A DNA stretch of 64,000 bases from Mucilaginibacter corticis (lineage in GTDB: Bacteria; Bacteroidota; Bacteroidia; Sphingobacteriales; Sphingobacteriaceae), in assembly GCF_007558865.1 (NCBI RefSeq), contig NZ_VLPK01000002.1:558001-622000 (forward strand), written 5' to 3'. The notes beneath the pieces were generated by a model. It was not told where the DNA came from, did no database searches, and was given only the letters and a program-made list of their open reading frames with translations. Of this stretch, positions 51,453-58,982 are shown in pieces; the stretch's first letter is position 1; every line of letters begins with the position of its first letter. Made by a program: the position numbers and the translations under genes.

Positions 51453-52349
51453 ATGACGTTCCTGAAGAAAGCGATTACCCTATTCGCATTTACAATTATG
51501 GCCATGACTGCAACTGCACAGCACACTTTGTTTGATACGCTAACCAAACCTAAACTGATCTCGGATCAATTTGCGTTTACCGAGGGCTGTTCTGTTGCCA
51601 AGAATGGCGATGTGTTTTTTACCGACCAGCCAAATGATAAGATCTGGAAGTATGATGTTGAAACCGGTAAGCTCTCTGTGTTCCTGGATAAAACCGGACG
51701 CGCTAACGGCACTTATTTTGATAAAAAAGGCAATCTGGTAACTTGTTCGGATGATAAAGGAGAACTTTGGTCTATCGACCCTAAAGGCAAGGTAACTGTT
51801 TTAATGAGCGGTCTTAACGGCAAGCAAATGAATGGGCCTAATGACATCTGGATTGATGCTAAAGGCGGCATTTATATGACCGACCCATACTACCAGCGCG
51901 ACTATTGGACCCGCAAAAAATCAGAGCTTGATGGCGAGCATGTTTACTACCTGCCCAAAGGCAGCAAGGCACCCATAAAAGTGATAGGCGATATGCGCCA
52001 GCCAAATGGTATTGTAGGTACGCCTGATGGTAAATACTTATATGTATCTGATCTTGGTGGTCAAAAAACTTACCGGTACACCATTAATGAAGATGCAAGT
52101 TTAAGCGAGAAGACATTGATGTTTGACCAGGGATCGGATGGAATGACATTGGACGAAAAAGGCAATATCTATATCACCGGGAAGGGCGTTACCATTTATA
52201 GCCCTGAAGGTAAAAAGATAGCAAACGTCCCAAATACAGAAAACTGGACCGGCAACGTAGTATTTGCCGGCAAGAATCGCGATATCCTGTTTATCACCGC
52301 ATCAAAATGCGTTTATATGCTGAAGATGAATGTGAAGGGAGTGGAGTAA
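51453..52349 (+). CDS. Secreted SMP-30/gluconolactonase-like beta-propeller protein
   Basis: 298 residues, signal peptide (TATAQ-H cleavage). Six-bladed propeller signs of the SMP-30/LRE family: FTEGCSVAKNGDVFFTDQPN, GRANGTYFDKKGNLVTCSDD, MNGPNDIWIDAKGGIYMTDP (metal ligand Asn/Asp), RQPNGIVGTPDGKYLYVSDL and GSDGMTLDEKGNIYITG. Acts on a lactone, probably from oxidised sugars. Follows the fucosidase by 9 nt, so the pair may process a fucose-containing glycan. Confidence 0.88.
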   Translation: MTFLKKAITLFAFTIMAMTATAQHTLFDTLTKPKLISDQFAFTEGCSVAKNGDVFFTDQPNDKIWKYDVETGKLSVFLDKTGRANGTYFDKKGNLVTCSDDKGELWSIDPKGKVTVLMSGLNGKQMNGPNDIWIDAKGGIYMTDPYYQRDYWTRKKSELDGEHVYYLPKGSKAPIKVIGDMRQPNGIVGTPDGKYLYVSDLGGQKTYRYTINEDASLSEKTLMFDQGSDGMTLDEKGNIYITGKGVTIYSPEGKKIANVPNTENWTGNVVFAGKNRDILFITASKCVYMLKMNVKGVE

Positions 52350-52362
52350 TTTATATTTCCTG

Positions 52363-52389
52363 TAGCGATGGGTTTTAAACCCATCGCTA
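52363..52389. repeat. GCGATGGGTTT-family palindrome (perfect copy)
   Basis: TAGCGATGGGTTT, one central T, then AAACCCATCGCTA: a perfect 27-bp palindrome between convergent genes. Lacks the T-run of the two copies near the window start, so it may not terminate. Confidence 0.85.
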
Positions 52390-52392
52390 TGG

Positions 52393-53181
52393 TTATAAAT
52401 CTACCTGGTACTCATATCCCAATATCTCAGCCACGTTAATCCCCGCTACCACCTTCCAGCTCTTATTCTCGTGAATAAACTGTGGCGCTTCCAGCCCTAA
52501 TCTTGAAGCCGCGCCGGTATAGAAATCTGCACGGGTTGGGTGCAGTGGCGATACCGCGTTATAGGTATATCCAAACGCCTGTTTGTCAAGTATGGCAAGG
52601 CTTATGCCTATGCAATCTGTCAGATGGATCAAGTTAACGGGCGCATCGCCATTGGGGATCTCTGTTTTGCCCGAAAAGAAGCGTCCCGGGTCGCGGCCGG
52701 GGCCTATTAATCCCGCGAAGCGGATAATGGTTGTAGTAAATTCGGTTTCGGCTTTTAACAGGTTTTCGGCAGCGAGGAGTATTTTGCCCGATTCGCTGTC
52801 CGGGTTTAGCTCATCAAGTTCAGTGACTTCGGTATTACTATCGCCATAAACACCGGTCGAGCTGATCAGCACCACCTGTTTGATCTTCTGTTCTTTAATG
52901 ATGGCTATAAGGCGTTCAATTTTAACCAGGTATTCGGCACCATTGCCGGCCCTCGCTTTTGGTGGTATGCTTATCCACAGTACATCGCATTCAAAAAAAG
53001 CAGGGTCAATCACCTCGTTACCGGGCGATAGATCAATGAGGTAAGGCTCAATTCCGCTTTCGGCAAAGAGGGGTAATTTTGTGGCTGAAGTTGTAGAGCC
53101 TTTAACCTTTATCCACTTTTTTACCAGGGATTTAGCCAGCTCTGAACCGTACCAACCACAGCCTAAAATACTTACCGTCAT
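52393..53181 (-). CDS. SDR/NAD-dependent epimerase-like protein (YeeZ-like)
   Basis: 262 residues. The N-terminal nucleotide-binding motif is VSILGCGWYGSELAKSL, with GCGWYG in place of the classic GxxGxxG; STTSATKLPL follows as in YeeZ-type proteins. VVLISSTGVYGD carries the catalytic Ser/Tyr region and IRFAGLIGPGRDPGRF resembles extended SDRs. Substrate and reaction unknown. Convergent with the SMP-30 gene. Confidence 0.82.
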   Translation of the reverse strand: MTVSILGCGWYGSELAKSLVKKWIKVKGSTTSATKLPLFAESGIEPYLIDLSPGNEVIDPAFFECDVLWISIPPKARAGNGAEYLVKIERLIAIIKEQKIKQVVLISSTGVYGDSNTEVTELDELNPDSESGKILLAAENLLKAETEFTTTIIRFAGLIGPGRDPGRFFSGKTEIPNGDAPVNLIHLTDCIGISLAILDKQAFGYTYNAVSPLHPTRADFYTGAASRLGLEAPQFIHENKSWKVVAGINVAEILGYEYQVDL

Positions 53182-53246
53182 AAGTCAAATATCGGTCTTT
53201 TTTATTTAAACCATAAACTTTGAACGGCTACACCTGTTATGTTATT

Positions 53247-53777
53247 ATGAAAATGAAGAAAGAGATCATAACAACATCAGCACTGTTAGGCATGGCAAGT
53301 ATTGCCGCTTTGGTTTTACACGCGCAGGATAAACCACTGCAAACCGTACAATATGTCGAACTGGATAAATACTTAGGTAAATGGTATGAAATTGCCGCCT
53401 TCCCGCAAAGTTTTGAGAAAGGGTGCAGCCATACCTATGCCGAATACACGCTTAATGAGGACGGCTCGATCCACGTTAAGAACACCTGTATAAAAAACGG
53501 AAAGGTTAAAGTCGCCAACGGCAAAGCTATCGTGACCGATAAAAGCACCAATGCTAAACTTGATGTACAGTTCTTTTGGCCGTTTAAGGGTAAGTATTGG
53601 ATAATAGGCTTGGGGCATGATTACTCGTACGCGTTGGTTGGCCACCCTAACCGTAAATATTTATGGATACTGGGCCGCAAACCGGTGATGGATTCGCAGA
53701 CCTACAACCACCTGGTTACGTTGGCTGCCAACAAGGGTTTTGACGTACGGAATTTAGTTAAGACCGCGCAGGAGTAA
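53247..53777 (+). CDS. Lipocalin family protein (Blc-like)
   Basis: 177 residues from ATG 53247; a further ATG at 53253 is also possible and a TTG at 53220 is unlikely. The N-terminal helix (IITTSALLGMASIAALVLHAQ) is a signal or anchor. The lipocalin core shows YLGKWYEIAAFPQSFEKGCSH (the GxW motif), TLNEDGSIHVKNTC, FFWPFKGKYWIIGLGHDYSYALVG and YLWILGRKPVM (third conserved region). Binds hydrophobic ligands in the periplasm or outer membrane. Confidence 0.9.
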   Translation: MKMKKEIITTSALLGMASIAALVLHAQDKPLQTVQYVELDKYLGKWYEIAAFPQSFEKGCSHTYAEYTLNEDGSIHVKNTCIKNGKVKVANGKAIVTDKSTNAKLDVQFFWPFKGKYWIIGLGHDYSYALVGHPNRKYLWILGRKPVMDSQTYNHLVTLAANKGFDVRNLVKTAQE

Positions 53778-53786
53778 TGTGTGTTT

Positions 53787-53880
53787 TGTTTCACGGGAGT
53801 GTGAAACAGATGAAACAAGTGAAACAAGATTTTTGATTAAATATTTGATAAATAGATATTTAATCAAAATCCGTGAAACA
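53787..53880. repeat. Nested inverted repeats with GTGAAACA units
   Basis: TGTTTCAC/GTGAAACA (53787-53808) is followed by ATGAAACAAGTGAAACAAG, then a perfect 14-bp inverted repeat TTTTGATTAAATAT (53831-53844) / ATATTTAATCAAAA (53856-53869), and another GTGAAACAAAATGAAACAA. The 291-bp gap between the lipocalin gene and the next gene holds nothing else recognisable. Confidence 0.65.
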
Positions 53881-54068
53881 AAATGAAACAAAGCCACTGA
53901 CGGATTCGCGCCACCATTTATTAGGATTTATTTATAATGAGGTTCTTGATTTGCTTCGCGCGTTCTGCTTTTTTGTGTATTGTTACCAATAAAATCCACC
54001 ATACAGAAGATTTATTTTGCTAACTTTTCGGCAGGTATTGCAGCGCTTTTAAGTCTGCAGACAAAAGC

Positions 54069-55913
54069 ATGGTAAAAAAGATCTTTTTGATAACAGGGCT
54101 GTTCATCTTTTTGCTTGTAAAGGCAAACGGGCAAACAAAACCCTGGAAATTCGCACATATATCTGATACGCATATTGATGGTAAAACTACCATTGAAGAT
54201 CTGCAGCGTACCATAAAGGATATCAATGCCAATCCGGAGCTTGATTTTGTGGTGATCACCGGCGACATCACCGAATTTGGTTCGGACGAAGAATTAATGA
54301 CGGCCAAAAGAATGTTCAGCAGCTTGAACAAGCCCTGGTATGTGATTCCGGGTAATCATGACATGAACTGGTCTGAAAGCGGCGGCAATAGTTTTAAAAA
54401 GATCTTCGGGTCTAAAACCGTGGCTTTTAAACATAAGGGCATCCAATTTTTAGGCACCAACTGCGGCCCCAATATGCGGATGGGCCCGGGGCAGGTACCG
54501 CGCGAAAACCTGGTATGGCTTGATTCGGTTTTGAAACAAACCCCCAAATCGATGCCGGTAATATTTATGAACCATTACCCGTTGGATGCCTCATTAAACA
54601 ACTGGTATTCGGTGATCAGGCGGCTAAAAACATGCAATACGCAATTGGTGATATGCGGCCACTGGCATCAAAACCACCAATTTGATTTTGAGGATATACC
54701 CGGTATAATGGGGCGGTCAAACTTACGTGGCGCGGATAGTGTTGGGGGCTACAATATTGTTACTGTAAAGGATGACTCTGTTTTTTATAATGAAAGATTG
54801 CCTGGTCTGGTTACTAAACCCACCTGGGCAACAGCCCGTTTGTGCCAGCACGATTTTACCGAACGTTATCCGCGGCCCTCATATGAGGTGAATGATCAGT
54901 TTAAAAACGTGAAACAGGTTTGGCGGGTTAGGGATAACAGCGACATTGGCGCAGGTGCTGCGATTACCGGCAACTTATTTATTACAGCCAATACCGGGGG
55001 ATGGATAAGGGCGTACGATCAAAATAGCGGAAAAGTGGTTTGGTCCACCAAAACAGGCGGCAAATTATACAGCACGCCTTGCGCCTTTGGCGATGCCGTG
55101 GCGGTAGCATCAACCGATGATTTTTTATACTGCCTTGATAAAAATACAGGGAAGGTAAAGTGGAAAGCGGCTGCCGGGAAACCATTGGTGGCTTCGCCTA
55201 TTATTGCCGGCAACCGGGTGTTTTGTGGCAGTTCTGACGGGTATTTCAGGTGTTATAAATTGTCGTCAGGCAAATTGATCTGGGATTTTAAACAGGTGAA
55301 AGGGTTTACAGAAACACGGCCGCTGCTTTACCGGGGGCGAATCTATTTTGGCAGTTGGGGCAACCAGTTTTACGCGCTCGACCAGCGAACAGGCGCTATG
55401 GCCTGGAAATGGGGCGATGGATATAAAAACCGGATGTTTTCGGCCGCGGCCTGCGAGCCGGTGGCTGTAGCAAACCGAATATTTATTGTAGCCCCCGACC
55501 GGTTTATGACCTGTTTTAACGCCTCAAACGGTAAAGTGATCTGGCGTAAGCGCGACCCGAAGATAGGGGTGAGGGAATCGATGGGCCTTTCGGCAGACAG
55601 CAGCCTGGTTTATGTTAAAACTACTGCAGGGGACGTATTAGGTATTAATGCACAGTCGGGCGATATGCAGGTGAAGTGGAGAGCGGGCCGTAGTATGGGA
55701 TATGATATCTCGCCTTCGCGGGTTGAAGAGCATGACGGTTTGGTATTCGCCTTGTCACAGTCAGGCGCTATCTATTGTTATAAAAGAGATGACGGTTCGT
55801 TAGTTTGGATCCACAAATTAACTAACTGCCTGGTTAATCCTTTGAGTTTTTTGAATGATCGTAAGTTGATAGCCACGACTATGGATGGTGCTATTTCGTG
55901 TTTGAGTTATTGA
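54069..55913 (+). CDS. Secreted metallophosphoesterase fused to PQQ-type beta-propeller
   Basis: 614 residues, signal peptide with cleavage near KANGQ-TK. Residues about 25-255 are a calcineurin-like phosphoesterase: metal motifs SDTHID, VITGDITEFG, PGNHDMNW, FMNHYPLD and CGHWHQNH. Residues about 290-610 are a propeller of PQQ/BamB-like repeats (YDQNSGKVVWSTKTGGKLYS, LDKNTGKVKWKAAAGKPL, LSSGKLIWDF, FNASNGKVIWRKRD). A periplasmic phosphatase with an interaction or substrate-binding propeller is predicted; substrate unknown. Confidence 0.88.
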   Translation: MVKKIFLITGLFIFLLVKANGQTKPWKFAHISDTHIDGKTTIEDLQRTIKDINANPELDFVVITGDITEFGSDEELMTAKRMFSSLNKPWYVIPGNHDMNWSESGGNSFKKIFGSKTVAFKHKGIQFLGTNCGPNMRMGPGQVPRENLVWLDSVLKQTPKSMPVIFMNHYPLDASLNNWYSVIRRLKTCNTQLVICGHWHQNHQFDFEDIPGIMGRSNLRGADSVGGYNIVTVKDDSVFYNERLPGLVTKPTWATARLCQHDFTERYPRPSYEVNDQFKNVKQVWRVRDNSDIGAGAAITGNLFITANTGGWIRAYDQNSGKVVWSTKTGGKLYSTPCAFGDAVAVASTDDFLYCLDKNTGKVKWKAAAGKPLVASPIIAGNRVFCGSSDGYFRCYKLSSGKLIWDFKQVKGFTETRPLLYRGRIYFGSWGNQFYALDQRTGAMAWKWGDGYKNRMFSAAACEPVAVANRIFIVAPDRFMTCFNASNGKVIWRKRDPKIGVRESMGLSADSSLVYVKTTAGDVLGINAQSGDMQVKWRAGRSMGYDISPSRVEEHDGLVFALSQSGAIYCYKRDDGSLVWIHKLTNCLVNPLSFLNDRKLIATTMDGAISCLSY

Positions 55914-56084
55914 TTTGTGCGGATGCTTTGGTGTGTGTTGTCATCAACAAATGAGCGATTGGAGTGTATCCTAGCAGCGCATAATGATATAGGCACAAGT
56001 ACACCATGCTGTGGCTGACACTCATACTTGCGCCAGCGAGCATGGGCCGTAGGCGACGCTTTAACTTTAACAAATATTGGTGTG

Positions 56085-56720
56085 CTATTTGAACTTTAAT
56101 GCCAAACCGACTGCATCATTCGCTGTTACATCTTTATATGTTTCAAACATAGCGTTCTGATTTTCGAATAAAAATAACAAATACGCGTCGCCGGCATAAT
56201 CTTTATGGATCATTTCAAAAAAGCCATATTTATAACCCTGCCCAAATGCAGAGTCAACAGGCCCCATAAACATAGCTCCCTCATCTGCTTTAAAACTGGT
56301 ACTGACCGCTCCATAAGAATATTTTTTTAATGATACCTGTTCGGGAGCAAGCCTGCCGCCCGATATTTTACTGTATAGAATTGCGGGTATTGTATTATGT
56401 AATTTGTTGGGGTTAAGTACGGTATCGCCGGGTTTTTTCTGGCGACGGTTATAGCTGTCAAAATAACCCTGGGTTAGGGGCCATACAATGTATCTTACTT
56501 CAATATTTTTATCTTTAAGCCTGTAAGCATAATCATAATATACACCAGTGCTTTTCATAACGGGGACATCGACCGCACCATCCGGCTTAGCAAAAGTCAT
56601 TTTAGCGTCTTCAACTTTCTTTTTAAAAGCGGTGTACAAACTATCGGCGTTGGTTACAGACTGGGCTTGTATGCCTGTCGCTAAAAATAGCAACAACACT
56701 AATGTTGAAATGCTTTTCAT
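56085..56720 (-). CDS. Secreted hypothetical protein
   Basis: About 211 residues from ATG 56720, signal peptide with cleavage near GIQAQ-SV. Mixed alpha/beta composition with YDYAYRLKDKNIEVRYIVWPL and GQGYKYGFFEMIHKDYAGDAYLLFLFE. No recognised motif. The preference for this start over an ATG six codons upstream comes from the signal peptide. Confidence 0.7.
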   Translation of the reverse strand: MKSISTLVLLLFLATGIQAQSVTNADSLYTAFKKKVEDAKMTFAKPDGAVDVPVMKSTGVYYDYAYRLKDKNIEVRYIVWPLTQGYFDSYNRRQKKPGDTVLNPNKLHNTIPAILYSKISGGRLAPEQVSLKKYSYGAVSTSFKADEGAMFMGPVDSAFGQGYKYGFFEMIHKDYAGDAYLLFLFENQNAMFETYKDVTANDAVGLALKFK

Positions 56721-56883
56721 GATAATTGGTTTAAGCAATATTAGTAAACAAACATAATCAAATAGATCAATATCTTTACACCTGTTTGATCCATATATTT
56801 ATTTATAAGGTGCCAAAAATTATCAATTGAACACATAATACCTTCACCCTTTACCACTCTCTAAAATACACCCATTAAAAAAT

Positions 56884-56896
56884 TTAACAGCGTTAA
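56884..56896. promoter_or_regulatory. TetR-type operator, copy 1
   Basis: TTAAC-AGC-GTTAA, a perfect 5+3+5 inverted repeat, 91 nt before the TetR start codon. Same core as three other copies around this operon. Confidence 0.6.
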
Positions 56897-56941
56897 GTAA
56901 ATGACAAATAAATGATACGATGTTAAAAAAAGCGTTATACA

Positions 56942-56973
56942 TTTGTATCGTTTAACAGTGTTAAATAATTTTA
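56942..56973 (+). promoter_or_regulatory. TetR gene promoter
   Basis: TTTG (56942-56945), 20-nt spacer and TAATTTTA (56966-56973), seven of eight match to the -7 consensus. ATG follows 13 nt later. The TetR operator lies wholly within the spacer. Confidence 0.6.
56951..56965. promoter_or_regulatory. TetR-type operator, copy 2 (inside the promoter spacer)
   Basis: TTTAACA-G-TGTTAAA, a perfect 15-bp palindrome between the -33 and -7 boxes, predicting autorepression of the regulator by steric exclusion of RNA polymerase. Confidence 0.7.
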
Positions 56974-56986
56974 TGTCAATAAGACA

Positions 56987-57586
56987 ATGGCAAGTAAAGA
57001 CAGGATATTACGTTTAAAAGAAGAAACCAGGTGCAACATACTGGATGCTTCTTTAAAGATCGTAAAAGAGGGGGGATGGGATGCCTTAAGTATGCGTAAG
57101 ATAGCAGACGAGATAGAATACACCGCGCCTATTATTTACGAATACTATAGTAACAAGGGGGCCATATTATTAGAGCTTACCCGCAAAGGTTTTTTGCTGC
57201 TTTCAAAAAAACTGGAAGAAGCAAAAGCAAAACACAGGTTACCGGCAAAACAGTTAGAAGCCATGTGGCTGGCCTACTGGGATTTTGCCTTCGCCGAAAA
57301 AGAATTGTACCAGGTAATGTACGGCGTGGAAACTACCTGTTGCGAGATGGCAAAGAAGCTGCCCGAATCTGAAATGCCGATGGACCTGATATGGGACGTA
57401 ATTGTGGAGCTGATGCTGCCGCATGTAGGTACAGAAGAAGAGGTTTGCATTAAATACTACACATTTTGGTCGGTTATTCATGGCCTTATATCTATCAACA
57501 TGGTTAATCGCGGTAACACCGACGAGACTAACCAGGAAGTTTTAAAGACCGCTATCACCGGTATTATCAGATCCATAAAAGGATAA
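56987..57586 (+). CDS. TetR/AcrR family transcriptional regulator
   Basis: 199 residues. N-terminal helix-turn-helix about residues 12-60 (ILDASLKIVKEGGWDALSMRKIADEIEYTAPIIYEYYSNKGAILLEL). The C-terminal ligand domain is helical with a Cys pair (TTCCEMA). It directly precedes an RND efflux operon; four copies of one palindrome surround it and the adaptor gene, so it most likely represses itself and the pump until an inducer binds. Confidence 0.94.
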   Translation: MASKDRILRLKEETRCNILDASLKIVKEGGWDALSMRKIADEIEYTAPIIYEYYSNKGAILLELTRKGFLLLSKKLEEAKAKHRLPAKQLEAMWLAYWDFAFAEKELYQVMYGVETTCCEMAKKLPESEMPMDLIWDVIVELMLPHVGTEEEVCIKYYTFWSVIHGLISINMVNRGNTDETNQEVLKTAITGIIRSIKG

Positions 57587-57622
57587 AATTTTTTCACGAA
57601 TAAAAAACATTGTTAAAAAGTC

Positions 57623-57633
57623 TAACAGTGTTA
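57623..57633. promoter_or_regulatory. TetR-type operator, copy 3
   Basis: TAACAGTGTTA, perfect 11-bp palindrome (CTAACAGTGTTAAA extended), 37 nt before the adaptor start codon, in the promoter region of the pump genes. Confidence 0.6.
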
Positions 57634-57669
57634 AATTAACTTAAAATCTACTTTAAAATAAAAATAACA

Positions 57670-58851
57670 ATGACAACTCCAGCACTTCCCTATTCATTTA
57701 ACACTGTTAAGAAAATTAACAGTATTATCGCCATTGCGTTGGCACTGGCATCACTTTTATTATACAGCTGCTCGTCTACACCGGCAGCAGCACCTGCACC
57801 ACCGCCGCCATCATTGCCGGTACAAACAGTTCAAACCAGCGCTGTAACTACTTACCAGGAGTACCCTGCATCTATCGAAGGAACTGTTAACGTTGAGGTT
57901 AGGCCACAGGTTAGCGGCTCATTAGACAAAGTATTTGTCGACGAAGGCGCTTTCGTATCAGCCGGCGAACCGATATTTAAGATCAACGATCAGCCTTATC
58001 GCGCAGCTTTAAACAACGCCTTAGCCAGCCAGCACGCGGCAGAGGCAGCAGCAGCCAACGCGCAGTTAGAGGTTGATAAGTTAACTCCACTGGTTGAAAA
58101 TAAGGTAGTTTCTGATTACCAGCTTAAAACAGCAAAGGCATCATACCAGGTGGCTAAAGCTAATATCGAATCGGCCAAGGCAAATGTATCAACAGCGCAA
58201 ATTAACCTGGGCTATACCTTAATAAAAGCACCGGTTAGCGGTTACATTGGCCGCCTGTTAAAGAAACAAGGCAGCCTGGTTGCTCCGGCAGATGTTGAGG
58301 CATTGACCCAATTGTCTGATGTGCATGATGTACACGTTTACTTTTCATTAGGCGAAAAAGACTTCGTGAGCTTTAAAGAGCAATATGCGGGTACAACATT
58401 AAAAGATAAATTGAATCACCTGCCTGCCGTATCATTATTACTGGCTGATAACAGCGAATACGCCACCAAAGGTAAAATTGATATGATTGACGGCCAGTTT
58501 GACAAAAATACCGGTGCTATTACCGTGAGGGCAAGCTTCCCTAACAAGCAGGGGCTGTTACGCTCGGGCAATACCGGTAAGATCCGTTTAAGCCTGGTAC
58601 ATAACAATGCTTTAACAGTGCCTGAATCGGCCACTGTTGAAATGCAGGACAAAGTATTTGTGTTTACCCTTGCAGACAGTAATAAGGTTAAGAAAACCGC
58701 AATTACTATTGAAGGTAAAGACGGCGACAACTATGTAATAAAAGACGGCCTAAAAGCAGGCGACCAAATTGTATTAAGCGGTATTGACCACTTGCAGGAA
58801 GGCGCTAAAATAGCCCCGCAAAAAGCTACAGATAAGGTTGCTAAAAACTAA
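57670..58851 (+). CDS. RND efflux periplasmic adaptor, AcrA-like lipoprotein
   Basis: 393 residues. Signal with lipobox LLLYSC, Cys34 lipid-attached. Typical adaptor layout: GTVNVEVRPQVSGSLDKVFVDEGAFV (lipoyl half), Ala-rich coiled coil (NNALASQHAAEAAAANAQLEV), YTLIKAPVSGYIGRLLKKQGSLV (second lipoyl half), beta-barrel and a membrane-proximal ILSGIDHLQEGAKI-like end. Links the RND pump to the outer membrane duct. A fourth TetR operator lies within its first 14 codons. Confidence 0.93.
   Translation: MTTPALPYSFNTVKKINSIIAIALALASLLLYSCSSTPAAAPAPPPPSLPVQTVQTSAVTTYQEYPASIEGTVNVEVRPQVSGSLDKVFVDEGAFVSAGEPIFKINDQPYRAALNNALASQHAAEAAAANAQLEVDKLTPLVENKVVSDYQLKTAKASYQVAKANIESAKANVSTAQINLGYTLIKAPVSGYIGRLLKKQGSLVAPADVEALTQLSDVHDVHVYFSLGEKDFVSFKEQYAGTTLKDKLNHLPAVSLLLADNSEYATKGKIDMIDGQFDKNTGAITVRASFPNKQGLLRSGNTGKIRLSLVHNNALTVPESATVEMQDKVFVFTLADSNKVKKTAITIEGKDGDNYVIKDGLKAGDQIVLSGIDHLQEGAKIAPQKATDKVAKN
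57698..57710. promoter_or_regulatory. TetR-type operator, copy 4 (inside the adaptor gene start)
   Basis: TTAACACTGTTAA, perfect 13-bp palindrome with central C, within codons 10-14 of the adaptor gene; a half-site TTAACAGTATT follows 6 nt later. Confidence 0.55.
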
Positions 58852-58861
58852 TTATTAAATG

Positions 58862-58968
58862 AGAGTCAAGAATCAAGAGACAAGAGTCAAGAAACGTGGC
58901 GAATAATAATTATCGCTAACTGTCTTTGTTGCTTATGTCTTGTTTCTTGCCTCTTGATTCTTGACTCT
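58862..58968. repeat. Long inverted repeat within the RND operon
   Basis: AGAGTCAAGAATCAAGAG opens and CTCTTGATTCTTGACTCT closes a 107-bp palindromic element between the adaptor and pump genes, with further pairing inside (CAAGA.../...TCTTG). The hairpin lies in an operon that otherwise has short gaps. Confidence 0.8.
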
Positions 58969-58982
58969 AAAAAGAAAAAATC

